From the NCBI RefSeq assembly GCF_900108855.1, contig NZ_FNXY01000011.1, positions 124,001 to 188,000 of the forward strand: DNA of 64,000 nt, read 5' to 3'. Both the position numbers and the translations under genes were made by a program. Shown here piece by piece: positions 46,519 through 57,260 of this stretch. Position 1 is the stretch's first letter; the number at the start of each line of letters is the position of its first letter. This DNA is from Dyadobacter koreensis (GTDB taxonomy: Bacteria > Bacteroidota > Bacteroidia > Cytophagales > Spirosomataceae). Under the pieces are notes generated by a model. The model saw nothing but the letters and a program-made list of their open reading frames with translations. It was not told where the DNA came from and searched no databases.

Positions 46519-46761
46519 TGAAATTACGTTTTAATTCTTCGGCTTTTACTGCTTTTCTTGGTAACTATAAAATCAACTATTTTGACAAAGATGGAAATTG
46601 CAGTCCTTGGAAATCAAACCGGTTTTAACAGCGATATGCTCTGAAATATTGAATACGGATGAAACCTCTTTTAATGGTGAGCAAAGAGAAGCCGACGAAG
46701 GTTGTTTCTCTGGTGGTTAGAGATATTTTAGCCGCTAATCACCTGAGAAACAAATCTACGT

Positions 46762-48563
<1,802 letters not shown>

Positions 48564-48743
48564 ATGGATATCAATAACTACTCAATCGCCTCACATTTAA
48601 TTCATTCACGACTCGAAATGATTCGTGAGCGTTTTGAATTTGAAAAGGGTATTTTCTCTGGATCTCTGATTTTTAAATACCGGCAATACTTTAATAAAGC
48701 GGCGGAGGCAATTCTGATTCATCACAACGTGACATCTGAATAA
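48564..48743 (+). CDS. small helical protein, 59 residues
   Basis: An ATG at 48564 opens a frame reading NNYSIASHLIHSRLEMIRER, FEFEKGIFSGSLIFKYRQYF and NKAAEAILIHHNVTSE. It is protein-like in composition and probably helical. There is no signal peptide. It is too short for standard prediction. Its position ahead of several broken small genes and the SRAP gene suggests a former accessory operon. It could also be a fragment. Confidence 0.4.
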   Translation: MDINNYSIASHLIHSRLEMIRERFEFEKGIFSGSLIFKYRQYFNKAAEAILIHHNVTSE

Positions 48744-48799
48744 AGGGATCTTTGCGGGGCGGCTCAATTGTTGCATGACTCCTTCTATCCAAAACCTAG

Positions 48800-49066
48800 T
48801 GTGAAATATTATGTGGTGAACACCGCCTTGATAATCCCGAACGTTGGATTAAGATTAAATCCTGGAATAAAGACACTGGCTATAATGAAGCTTTATCATA
48901 TGAAATGTTGACGCTTGAAGAAGCTAAGGCCAGGCTCGAAAGTTGTAATGTCAAAGGGATGGTTAATTTCAGAATTAAGGAGAAGTTTAAATTCGTCAGT
49001 CCCGATTTGAGCATATATTCGCACATAATAAAAGCGCAAAGCGACAACAATGAAAATAATATTTAA
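48800..49066 (+). pseudogene. fragment of an unknown gene lacking a start codon
   Basis: 88 codons are open after a TAG at 48797. They include EHRLDNPERWIKIKSWNKDT, LSYEMLTLEEAKARLESCNV and FRIKEKFKFVSPDLSIYSHI. Composition is clearly protein-like, but there is no usable start codon upstream. It is probably the 3' part of a decayed gene. The family is not recognised. Confidence 0.4.
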
Positions 49067-49100
49067 TTTAGATCATTGATAATTTAATCGGCTGAAAGTC

Positions 49101-49349
49101 ATGTCTATATATTCGAATTATAAGAGTGGATATATAGTGTTTAGCATTAAAGAGGATGCAGAAGGTTATTTCATTATTAGCCATGACAGCAATATATATT
49201 CGGTTCGCTCTCTACGAACCGGTGAAGTATATTACCATCACAGTGATTATTGAATGCCAGCAGAGTTCGAACCAAAGAAATGGGGATTTATGAAAGTGGC
49301 TGATAAAGACTTTGTAAATACTGAGCTATTCATTCATAATCAAGTGTAA
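49101..49349 (+). pseudogene. unknown small gene with one in-frame TGA
   Basis: The frame reads MSIYSNYKSGYIVFSIKEDA, then GYFIISHDSNIYSVRSLRTG, stops at TGA (49251-49253), and continues in the same frame from an ATG as MPAEFEPKKWGFMKVADKDF. The whole would be 82 residues. Part of it (FIISHDSNIYSVRS) resembles the next frame (FSHFGYQVRKADSEEW), so the two may be duplicates. Confidence 0.4.
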
Positions 49350-49382
49350 TTAACCGGATACGAAGAAGGAGGAGTAAAGTAG

Positions 49383-49619
49383 GATGTAGAGGGTGAAAAA
49401 GAATATTGGGAGCTTGACGGAGTGATAGTATTTAGCCATTTCGGTTATCAAGTAAGAAAAGCTGATAGCGAAGAGTGGATAATAGACGGCTCTGAAACCA
49501 ATGAAGATGGATGCCTAACTGCTTTACAATATGTTCATGAATACCAAAATTTATATTCTGCCGAATTTCCAAACAAAACGCTTAACCTAATGCCAATAAC
49601 AACGAAACTTACGAAATAA
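49383..49619 (+). CDS. short unknown protein, possibly decayed
   Basis: The frame is open after a TAG at 49380. It begins DVEGEKEYWELDGVIVFSHF and goes on GYQVRKADSEEWIIDGSETN, with the only start being GTG at 49422 (65 residues). It lies 3 bp ahead of the SRAP gene, so a coupled function is possible. The missing N-terminus suggests it has lost its own start. Beta-rich with no known family. Confidence 0.4.
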   Translation, partial: DVEGEKEYWELDGVIVFSHFGYQVRKADSEEWIIDGSETNEDGCLTALQYVHEYQNLYSAEFPNKTLNLMPITTKLTK

Positions 49620-49622
49620 TAT

Positions 49623-50303
49623 ATGTGCTATCATACCAAATTAACGGCAGATGTCGGCCAGATTGAACTGGCACTTAAAGCCCAATTTATAGAGCGCGAT
49701 ACTTTTACGCCAAAGCAAGAATTCAACGGCTTTCAAAATCCGTTTTATCCGGTTGTCCGATGGGATGAACGCCAGATTATACAATATTATGAGTGGGGGC
49801 TGCTAGCTGACTATCTTACATACAAAGGATTCGGCAAGACTACGAAAGATGCAATCAAGGCAAGAAATAATTGCCTGAATGCGCGGGTAGAAGAACTCAC
49901 CGAAAAGGTCTCTTTCAAAACAAAGATTAATAACCGTTGCCTGATTCCAATGGATGGTATGTATGAGTGGCAATGGGCTGATGTTAATAATCCAAAATGT
50001 AAAAAGACAAAGTATCTGGTGACAAAACCCGATGATTCAGTCTTCTGCTGCGCGGGACTTTTTAATGAGTGGAAGGATCCTCTTACCGGATTTACAACTT
50101 ATTGCTATACGATCTGCACTACAGAGGGTAATGAGCTAATGAAGCAGATTAAAAACGAGGGCGAAAGGATGCTTATCGTATTGAGCCCAGAGGAACACGA
50201 AGCCTGGTTAAATCCCAAAGTTTCAGTAATGGAATTTACGGACCGCTCCCACATCGAACTGAAAGCAGTGCCAACAGAGCCAATTCAAGCAACTCTTTTT
50301 TAA
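49623..50303 (+). CDS. SOS response-associated peptidase family protein (SRAP, HMCES/YedK-like)
   Basis: The 226-residue protein starts MCYHTKLT; Cys2 becomes the N-terminal catalytic residue after Met removal and forms a crosslink with abasic DNA. Other conserved parts are NARVEELTEK, IPMDGMYEWQ (catalytic Glu), FCCAGLFNEW, GERMLIVLSPEEHEAWL and the HIELKAVPT end. The common MCGR start is MCYH here, as in other Bacteroidota. It shields abasic sites in single-stranded DNA and self-releases. Two unknown genes follow with gaps of 1 and 15 bp, so they are probably co-transcribed. Confidence 0.95.
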   Translation: MCYHTKLTADVGQIELALKAQFIERDTFTPKQEFNGFQNPFYPVVRWDERQIIQYYEWGLLADYLTYKGFGKTTKDAIKARNNCLNARVEELTEKVSFKTKINNRCLIPMDGMYEWQWADVNNPKCKKTKYLVTKPDDSVFCCAGLFNEWKDPLTGFTTYCYTICTTEGNELMKQIKNEGERMLIVLSPEEHEAWLNPKVSVMEFTDRSHIELKAVPTEPIQATLF

Positions 50304-50304
50304 G

Positions 50305-50748
50305 ATGAACGAATTATTCGGAAATGTTTTTATCGGACTGAAGCCCTTATTCTGGGAAATGGAGGTTTCAACGAACGAAAATTACAACGTTTGGGGGCCC
50401 GGCTCTGCGTCTGGCAGGTTGCAGATTATCAACGGGGTGCCTGTAATTGCTTTTTATTTTCAGAATCAGCAGGAAAACTTCTTTATACATATCAACTATC
50501 CGTCATACTCCGCGGCTTCTGACGCATGGATGAGCGGTAAAGGCGTTTATTTTCTATTGAAATTGGTTAATGCTGTTACCGATGATCTGCTTGAATCACA
50601 AATGATCAGTTTATCGAACGATGAAAGCCGGAAGTTTATTGAGGCTTGTAGGGGACAGATTGGCAAAGACCCGGAAATTATTCAGGCTTCGATAGATTTT
50701 CTCTATGATAATGATTTTAGTTCGTACCATTGGCTTAAAAATCGTTGA
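50305..50748 (+). CDS. unknown protein of the SRAP operon (1)
   Basis: The 147-residue protein has no signal peptide. An N-terminal half with strands (VFIGLKPLFWEMEV, LQIINGVPVIAFYF) is followed by helices (AASDAWMSGKGVYFLLKLVN, SRKFIEACRGQIGKDPE). The ATG is 1 bp after the SRAP stop, which argues strongly for translation together. I do not recognise a domain. It is cytoplasmic and acidic in the C-terminal half. Confidence 0.7.
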   Translation: MNELFGNVFIGLKPLFWEMEVSTNENYNVWGPGSASGRLQIINGVPVIAFYFQNQQENFFIHINYPSYSAASDAWMSGKGVYFLLKLVNAVTDDLLESQMISLSNDESRKFIEACRGQIGKDPEIIQASIDFLYDNDFSSYHWLKNR

Positions 50749-50763
50749 TTAATATTTATTACT

Positions 50764-51291
50764 ATGAGTGAAACAAACCCTTACATACTTGGTGAGCCTG
50801 TGTTTCAAACACCGGGTTACTTTCTTGAATTTTTCTGGGAGGAAGGAGATAATAATGTCGAAGTGGAAATGATGAATGATTACTCCCGACTTATCCAGAA
50901 ATATGTACGTAATCCTTTCCTGTTTATGGTGGATAACGAAAGAGGCGACATTGGGATAACTTACAAACACTTAGTTCAAAGTTATAAATACGTGTTACAG
51001 TGCCTGCTTGGCCGAACCCAAACGGATGATACCCGCTACCTGATTGTTCATTACGATTTCCTTTTTAACCAGTATGGAGCAATACTTGAGCGTAAGGGTG
51101 TAGATAGTGTTGTCGTATCTACGGAGCGGGTTCTTCAGGACCTGTACTACTTTTTTAAAAACGGTGATAGGTTTGGCTTTCATTACATTTTAGGCACTCC
51201 TCAGGAAGTCCTGGACTTATATTCTGCATTTAAACAGCTTTATTTTGGCGATCCGAAGGCATACCTGGATTTGATACCAAAATACTTGTAG
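50764..51291 (+). CDS. unknown protein of the SRAP operon (2)
   Basis: The 175-residue protein is rich in aromatic residues and probably mostly helical: YFLEFFWEEGDNNVEVEMMN, QSYKYVLQCLLGRTQTDDTR, STERVLQDLYYFFKNGDRFG. There is no signal peptide or membrane helix. It lies 15 bp after the previous gene. The family is not recognised. Together with the previous gene it may assist SRAP or form a separate accessory module. Confidence 0.7.
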   Translation: MSETNPYILGEPVFQTPGYFLEFFWEEGDNNVEVEMMNDYSRLIQKYVRNPFLFMVDNERGDIGITYKHLVQSYKYVLQCLLGRTQTDDTRYLIVHYDFLFNQYGAILERKGVDSVVVSTERVLQDLYYFFKNGDRFGFHYILGTPQEVLDLYSAFKQLYFGDPKAYLDLIPKYL

Positions 51292-51347
51292 GTGCTTTAA
51301 TGATCCATGAATCATGATAAAATCGACAATATCTACACGGGCAGCCA

Positions 51348-51554
51348 GTGATCATTGTAAAAGGATGGAGTATGGAAGAAGCTGACATAAAACAGGAATT
51401 GGCTGCCCCGATCCTGAATGATATGATTGCTGCAAAGGAAGTGGATGTTATTATTCTGGAAATGCCTGAAACCGGAGTGTATATGTATCAAGTTCTTAAT
51501 GACGATCCGGATCATGTACATTCGACGCATGCGCTCATAATTGAGCCGGGTTAG
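51348..51554 (+). CDS. small acidic unknown protein
   Basis: A 68-residue frame from GTG 51348; ATG 51372 gives 60 residues (MEEADIKQELAAPILNDMIA, EVDVIILEMPETGVYMYQVL). It has a short helix, then two strands and an acidic tail. The gap to the preceding gene is 56 bp. No family is recognised. Its composition favours a real protein, though it could be a fragment. Confidence 0.45.
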   Translation: MIIVKGWSMEEADIKQELAAPILNDMIAAKEVDVIILEMPETGVYMYQVLNDDPDHVHSTHALIIEPG

Positions 51555-51639
51555 ATTGCGACGACTTTTTTTCTAGCTGGCGGAAAAATTCAAGAAAACA
51601 GATCGGATATAAGTCTGAGGAAATAGAACAATTTCATCC

Positions 51640-51672
51640 TTGTCACAAATTCAGACTGGCACCATATTTTTA
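51640..51672 (+). promoter_or_regulatory. candidate promoter
   Basis: TTG (51640-51642) and TATTTTTA (51665-51672) are 22 bp apart, close to the Bacteroidota pattern. The next gene starts 29 bp downstream. Confidence 0.4.
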
Positions 51673-51700
51673 TAGGTCGTAATCATCAAACTAAAAGAAT

Positions 51701-51964
51701 ATGTCTAAAAAAGATGAATTATACCCTGACCATCAATTATGGAGGGACGGTACGCGCCAGGAATTAATTGCAGATCCGGGAGAAGGCTTATATGAAGCTA
51801 TCGAATTCATGAAGAATGCGTTAAGGTTCTTTGGCCATAAGGATTTGACCTTTTATAAAAATGAAGTAACGTCACAGGGTAATAAATACTATTTTACCTT
51901 ACGCGCAACTGATCCCAAGAGAAACAGGCTGTTTAAAGAAGCTACTGATAAAGTCTTGGCTTAA
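51701..51964 (+). CDS. small conserved-looking unknown protein
   Basis: The 87-residue protein is basic and well behaved: RQELIADPGEGLYEAIEFMK, NALRFFGHKDLTFYKNEVTS and GNKYYFTLRATDPKRNRLF. It reads as helix, strand, strand, helix. It is cytoplasmic and likely monocistronic with its own promoter. I do not recognise the family. Confidence 0.6.
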   Translation: MSKKDELYPDHQLWRDGTRQELIADPGEGLYEAIEFMKNALRFFGHKDLTFYKNEVTSQGNKYYFTLRATDPKRNRLFKEATDKVLA

Positions 51965-52002
51965 TTAGAAGGGTTTAGATTGTATTACTTTTAGCCTGCT
52001 AA

Positions 52003-52041
52003 GAGAATTCGAAATCATATGGTCGACTCGTCCGAATTCTC
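52003..52041. mobile_element. MITE-like element, internally deleted copy C
   Basis: GAGAATTCG at the left and CGAATTCTC at the right bracket only 39 bp. The right part, AATCATATGGTCGACTCGTC, matches the ends of copies A and B, so the middle of about 130 bp has been lost. Confidence 0.55.
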
Positions 52042-52216
52042 GAGTAACTATTAGAATCTTTTCCGTATTTACCTAGGTAAGACCAAAGCCTAGGTCAATT
52101 TTTAAAATTATATGCAAAATAATACTGAAGAGCGATGATAACTACGAACTTCGATTCTTGACATCGGCCAATTATGTATTTGGGATTCATCGTGCTTTTA
52201 TTAAATATATGAATTG

Positions 52217-52224
52217 TATATTTG
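52217..52224 (+). promoter_or_regulatory. -7 box ahead of the receiver gene
   Basis: TATATTTG fits TAnnTTTG. A TTT at 52196-52198 stands at about the -33 position, so the promoter is imperfect. The transcript would start some 27 nt before the coding region. Confidence 0.4.
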
Positions 52225-52257
52225 TGGCATTCATTCATCAATAAACTAACTTGAATT

Positions 52258-52692
52258 TTGGCGAACCAATTTAAAGTGCTCGTAGTAGATGATGATCCTG
52301 ATGATCAGCTTTTGATTGAGGAAGCTTTTCAAACCGGAGAAATGCATTGTGAAATGCAATTTGCCAGTGACGGGCGCCAGGCCTTGTCGATACTGGACAA
52401 AGGTGAATCCTACATTCCTGATCTAATCGTTTTGGATCTGAATATGCCAGGAATGAATGGTTTTGAAGTGTTAAGTCAGCTACAGGCAACAGATTTATTC
52501 CCAAGAATTCCCGTCGTAGTATTAACAACTTCGTCGGAGGCTGATTACATTGATAAATCCTACGACCTTGGTGCAAAAAGCTTTATCGTAAAACCAAAAA
52601 GTTTTAGAGAGTTGGAGAACATTGCAAATAATCTGAAGGTTTACTGGTTTAAGACGGTCAGCCTGGCAAGAATTCCTTTTCAAGCCAAGTAA
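52258..52692 (+). CDS. single-domain response regulator (CheY-like)
   Basis: The 144-residue protein starts at TTG (52258), since the acidic pocket begins only 11 residues in and no ATG is in frame. It has VLVVDDDPDDQLLIEEAF, phospho-acceptor Asp in DLIVLDLNMPGMNGF, the switch Thr-Thr in VVLTTSSEADY and Lys in FIVKPKSF. It is a receiver without output domain, of the Rcp1-like type common in Bacteroidota. It must act through a partner kinase or phosphotransfer; none is encoded nearby. Confidence 0.92.
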   Translation: MANQFKVLVVDDDPDDQLLIEEAFQTGEMHCEMQFASDGRQALSILDKGESYIPDLIVLDLNMPGMNGFEVLSQLQATDLFPRIPVVVLTTSSEADYIDKSYDLGAKSFIVKPKSFRELENIANNLKVYWFKTVSLARIPFQAK

Positions 52693-52714
52693 TTTATGGC
52701 CTTCACTTGGCTTG
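52681..52714 (+). terminator. hairpin at the end of the receiver gene
   Basis: CAAGCCAAGT pairs perfectly with ACTTGGCTTG around a 14-nt loop. The left arm includes the final codons and stop. The T-tract is weak, so it may terminate poorly. Confidence 0.5.
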
Positions 52715-53213
52715 TAATATCATTAGTTGTATTCAAAGTATAATTCTTCGCTAGCTGGTTTAAATCATCAATTAACATCTTTGCACTAGGCCGTTGGAAG
52801 CCTTTCGAATTACTAAATCTATTTAAACCTTACCATGTGAGTTTTACTTGATGCAAGAGCGAAAATCGTTACGATCTCCGCGCACGATTTTGCCATACCA
52901 GATGACAAATGTAACATGGACACGGATGTCAGGTATTTTTACATGGCAAAAAAAATTTAACCATCAACTGAATCCCTTAACAATGACTACTGCTTGACTG
53001 ATTAACGGTATCTATAAATTGGATTTTGATACTGTTTTTTGGCAATTGTTTTAAATGTTATCTTTTGGACGTATACGATATTTATTAACGTCGGAATAGT
53101 ATTTTTTATCCTGATAAGTTCTGCTTTGTCATTCGTCCTATTGAAGGGGTGATTGTAATCTGGGATATTTTGGTATTGCTATCAAAAATCTTTTCGAATG
53201 AGTAAGCGATTAG
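52715..53213. other. gene-free stretch ahead of the peptidase
   Basis: There is no intact gene. The last 60 bp may contain traces of the missing N-terminus of the peptidase, but the frame is broken by TGA and TAG (53211). Confidence 0.3.
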
Positions 53214-54443
53214 ACCCATCGGGATCCTTACTACCGGTTTCCCAAAGATTCGTTTTACAGGGACAACGCCGGCGTCAAACGGCAGATTGATAAACCTTTA
53301 TCCAGTTTATCTTTTTACCAGCTTATTGAACTTGTACTGGTAAAGCTGGAAGACGGGCATACGGACCTGGCAATGCCCTTATCTGAATTTTATACGTTGT
53401 ATCCCAACCCGTTCAGGATACCGGTCAGGCTGAAATTTTCAATTAAAAAACCTTATATTTCTTATCAGGGGCCTATACTGCCTGATCTGGATATCGCCAT
53501 ACCGGTAAATGGAGAGATATTGTTAATAAACAACATCGCGTCCAAAACAATAATAAATGATATCATGAAGATGACCTCGGGAGAAAGTCAGGAGTTTCGC
53601 CTTGCCTTTGGGAGCTCATTTTTTCAATTTCATCTAAAACTATTGTATAACATCGATAGCAGCTACACAATTACCTATGCTTCCGGACAGGGAATAAAGA
53701 AAATTGCACTTGCTGGTATCAGCGGCAAGGAATTTAAAGCGCGTAAGCCAAAAAAAAGTCAAGCATCACCTAGTCAGGCACCTTATAGTCTGAGACTGGT
53801 GGACAGTCTGAATGCGGCCATGATAGACTTCCGAAGTTTTGAAGAGAAACCCTCTTTTCTGCGTTTTGCAGATTCGACGTTTTCTTTGCTTAAACAACAA
53901 AAAGTAGACAAACTCATCATTGATTTAAGGTCTAATCTGGGAGGAGACTCGGAAATTGGCGATGAATTTTTACAATATTTTGTCAAATCTGACTTCAACC
54001 GGTACGCGAAAGTGGTTACAAAATATAGCCGTCTGCAAAGAGAGAGGTATAAAAACAATGCAAATAAGGATAAGAGCAGCAGTTCGTATGAAGTGATGAT
54101 CAGTAAAAGAAATGGCAGTATCGAAGTGGAAGAATATCCATTTATTAAAAGAAAGAACCTTTCCAACCAGTTTGATGGCCAGCTCTTTGTACTGACAAGC
54201 CCTTTTACATTTTCTTCCGCTGCTGATTTTACGCAGGCGATTCATCACTACAAACTCGGGAAAGTAGTCGGGCAGCAGACAGGCGGACTGATTGTAAGCT
54301 TTGGAGATATCATCACCACACACCTTGCGGTAACAAATATGGAGGTTACCATATCGCACAATTTATATTATAACATGGGCGCCAAAGAGACCGATTTCAG
54401 AGGGGTGATTCCGGATATTTTGTGGAATACCGGGAGGCTTTAA
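53214..54443 (+). pseudogene. S41 family peptidase, N-terminus missing
   Basis: The frame is open from 53214 to the stop at 54443. The first ATG, 53373, starts too late, because family sequence is already present before it (PYYRFPKDSFYRDNAGVKRQ, SSLSFYQLIELVLVKLEDGH). The rest has a PDZ-like middle and the protease core: LIIDLRSNLGGDSEIGDEF, LFVLTSPFTFSSAADFTQAI (nucleophile Ser), and GKVVGQQTGG (Lys region). The signal peptide and first helices are absent, with TAG directly upstream. A truncated product could still be made but probably would not be exported. It is a tail-specific protease relative. Confidence 0.75.
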
Positions 54444-54628
54444 AGTTTACAATGGATTTAATAAAAAAAACAGCAAATCGTAAAAAGTAAATAATCAACC
54501 ATTTGTCTGATTATTTTACAACTTTTTGCATTTACCTGTACATTCTAAAAAAGCTGTACAGCTTAGTTTTATCCGGTAAGTTATCTATTTTTACATGTCA
54601 CCAAGAAATTACTAAACCTTTTATACCT

Positions 54629-55285
54629 ATGAACATGATAGACGAGTACGTTAACAGTTTTAGTAACAGGATACTAACGATAGGTTTATTGGCTTCAATG
54701 CTTTCTTTTTCCTGCTCCAAATCTGTAAAGGTGGAACCACAGGAAATGCCTATAGCAGAATATGTCATTCAGGATATTCGCTATTTTATGACTACGGACG
54801 ATAAAATTGACACAGCAAAAGTAGTATTAAAAGACACCACTTTTTATAATTTCGGCAATGATTTAAAGGTCGGGAAGTTTACAGGAAATCTTAATAAATT
54901 AAACAAAACATCACGTTTTCAGCTAACCAATTTAGATGCCTTACCTGATGATGTAAAACTGGATGATTTGTCTGTAAATGTCCCACAAAATTGGAATTCA
55001 GGTAACTACTTTGATTTGTTTCCCGAAAAATTCCCGTTAAACCAACTGGGTAACCAAAGACCGTACAATTTAGCATCCCGCAGTACGGAAAACATAACTG
55101 TCAATGTTCCCCCACGATCCAAAATTTCAGTTACTTATAGTATAGAGGCCTATTATATGACCTGTTCTTTCAGTGCCGTTTTACAAAACAACACAACCGG
55201 AGAGCGTTATCCGCTCACCGGTACCTGGAAAGGCCTTTTGCGTTATGACAATTCACAGACAAAATTAGCAGAGCAGCCGTTGTAA
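54629..55285 (+). CDS. hypothetical lipoprotein
   Basis: I use the ATG at 54629, which yields ILTIGLLASMLSFSCSKS with a lipobox FSC. The frame extends upstream to 54503 through a TTG that lacks signal sense. The mature protein has about 195 residues: YFMTTDDKIDTAKVVLKDTT, LSVNVPQNWNSGNYFDLFPE, and a beta-sandwich-like C-terminus with ENITVNVPPRSKISVTYSIE. A role in surface display or binding is possible but unproved. Confidence 0.75.
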   Translation: MNMIDEYVNSFSNRILTIGLLASMLSFSCSKSVKVEPQEMPIAEYVIQDIRYFMTTDDKIDTAKVVLKDTTFYNFGNDLKVGKFTGNLNKLNKTSRFQLTNLDALPDDVKLDDLSVNVPQNWNSGNYFDLFPEKFPLNQLGNQRPYNLASRSTENITVNVPPRSKISVTYSIEAYYMTCSFSAVLQNNTTGERYPLTGTWKGLLRYDNSQTKLAEQPL

Positions 55286-55842
55286 TTTCTTAAGGTTTAT
55301 AAAACTTTTGGCCGAAATTTCCTCATACAAACTTTTTCTCCGATTTATTGATATTTCGGGTTAACATATACGCAACAAAAATATTCGGGATCTAGCACAG
55401 TCATGCCACAAGAACATAGGCTTTGATAAAATCCCCGTAAATAAAAATCAGCATGGGTAGCCAGCTAGGCAGTGTTACGGCAGCAAAACATGCTGAGTAA
55501 CTGTAAACCATCAAACTCTGGTGGCTGATTATCCGCCCCTTTACAATGCTGGCGTATCACATCAGCGTGCCGGTAAACCAGACAGTTGTAAGGCATAGAA
55601 ATCCTGCTGCAGCGACCTTGCCACCTGCTCCATGAAGCGGCAGATACGCCGCAGCAATAGAACTGCAAAGAGCCAATAACAGATACAATTTTTCCAAGGT
55701 TGCGGTGCAGGGGCGGAGTAGTATTCTGTTCCTTTGGTTAAACTGAACCCAGCCCAGATGGAAGGCTAGCCCGCCGGCAGTAATGTGCGTGTAGAAAGCT
55801 GAGCTCCACAGCACACTTGCCGGTAACGCACTGTTTTATTGC
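55286..55842. other. gene-free stretch
   Basis: On the minus strand a short hydrophobic frame (55557-55814) resembles two membrane helices, but with no start region or homology I can name. I regard it as a scrap of a membrane-protein gene. The plus strand holds nothing convincing. Confidence 0.3.
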
Positions 55843-56026
55843 CCAATACTGGCTAAATTTGTTGATCGGTATAAAAACAGACGTTATCACGAGTCTCTCA
55901 ATGACCTTACGCCGGCAGACATCTGTTTTGGAAGAGGTAATTTAATCTTATCAAGAAAAGATTAAAAAACAGACCTTGAAACAAAGAAGAAATCAGTATT
56001 TAAACCAAAAATTATTAGCATTATAA
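55843..56026 (+). pseudogene. C-terminal scrap of an IS3-type transposase
   Basis: KFVDRYKNRRYHESLNDLTP followed by ADICFGRGNLILS is the classic end of the rve integrase domain of IS3-family transposases. A one-base slip near 55965 interrupts the last basic tail (KQTLKQRRNQYLNQKLL). The catalytic Asp and Glu residues are not present. No inverted repeats were located. Confidence 0.75.
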
Positions 56027-56330
56027 AACGGAAAATACTCTCCAAGCGTTTGCTCGGCTGGTTAAAAGACTTATAGTATCTCCTTTGAAAAGTCAGGTCT
56101 CAAATACAGAAAGATACCTTCATTACTTTAATGCAATGCTATTTACACACCAACCCTTGTTTTACAAAATTTTAAGCCTCAAAGAGAAATATTCTTCTAA
56201 ATTGATGCAACCCCCTGTTCGCTTTATTGTGTCATGACAACCAGCAGCACATCAGATACAGTAGGATTGCCTAAATCCACAACCACTTTACCAGTGTGCC
56301 AGAAAAATTTTATCAGCTAAATTTTAAAGT
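56027..56330. other. gene-free leader of the lipoprotein-sigma operon
   Basis: No gene is seen. The segment should carry the promoter of the gene at 56331; a precise site is not obvious. Confidence 0.3.
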
Positions 56331-57227
56331 ATGGAACTACGTAAAATAATTTTTTCAGCACTACTGGTGAGTCTATTAATGGTTTCCTGTCATCAGGAAT
56401 CGATCGATGAAAAAGAAATTCAGCCAGAAGGCAAGCTTCTGCCATCTACGATAGATTATAATGAACATTTTGGCACGCTTTCCCACCTTATCTACCGCGC
56501 TAATTTTAAATATAATGCATCGAATCAGCTGGAGTCAGTGACCGATTCCTTATTAACATCTGCGGTACCTGCATCAGGTAAGGCTTTACCTTGGGTCAAT
56601 TTTTATTATCAGGATGATAGATTAACAGAGATTGTCCTGAGATCCAATGATACCCACGGGAAATATTATGATCCAAAGACGGATCCAAAATCGTCCCGTT
56701 TTTATTTTACTTATGGAATTGATTCTGTCAATACAATCCATATGGTCGGTGAGCAGCAAAAAGGTATGTTTAATTTCAAAACGGATGAGAATGGATTTCC
56801 TGTTAAGAAGAATGTGAATTATGGATCAACATTTCTGGATGGAACCGGCCACATTGACTTTGTAGCTGAAAACAAAGCAGAGAAGGCACGGAACCCACTT
56901 GGCTCACGGGAAATTCTCGAACTGACATATGACCGCAACCAGAATATTTTTTCAAACAGTAAAGAGTTTCAAATATTGGGTGTGTTGCTGGCTGCTTATA
57001 ATTGTAATATAAACACAAGCCTTGTTCCTGATCTGGGCATACTTTCCTCCAACAATGAGTTAAGCAGAATCCATCGATATTGCAGCATTAAGGAAGGCTG
57101 CCGCGATACCGTGACGGATTTAAGTCAAACCTTATCTGTCAATGCCCAAGCACTTCCAACTCGTCGCCTTACGCAGGTTGGTGCAATGGGACGTTATCAA
57201 TTCATTATTCAATACCGGAGAAACTAG
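56331..57227 (+). CDS. hypothetical lipoprotein with YD-like repeats
   Basis: The 298-residue protein has lipobox MVSC (Cys20). The mature part contains Tyr/Asp/Asn-rich turns that resemble weak RHS/YD-type repeats (FKYNASNQLESVTD, FYYQDDRLTEIVLR, LTYDRNQNIFSNSK). A distant relative is encoded at 60949. It is the first gene of a likely operon with the second lipoprotein, an ECF sigma factor and a membrane protein. It probably sits on the cell surface or in the periplasm. Confidence 0.75.
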   Translation: MELRKIIFSALLVSLLMVSCHQESIDEKEIQPEGKLLPSTIDYNEHFGTLSHLIYRANFKYNASNQLESVTDSLLTSAVPASGKALPWVNFYYQDDRLTEIVLRSNDTHGKYYDPKTDPKSSRFYFTYGIDSVNTIHMVGEQQKGMFNFKTDENGFPVKKNVNYGSTFLDGTGHIDFVAENKAEKARNPLGSREILELTYDRNQNIFSNSKEFQILGVLLAAYNCNINTSLVPDLGILSSNNELSRIHRYCSIKEGCRDTVTDLSQTLSVNAQALPTRRLTQVGAMGRYQFIIQYRRN

Positions 57228-57260
57228 CCACTTTCTATCAATCAAAAGTGCATTCTGTAT

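Noticed and set aside
55557-55814. Hydrophobic minus-strand frame as a membrane protein gene
   Set aside because: It lacks an N-terminal start region and its extension is broken; kept only as a possible scrap in the gap description.
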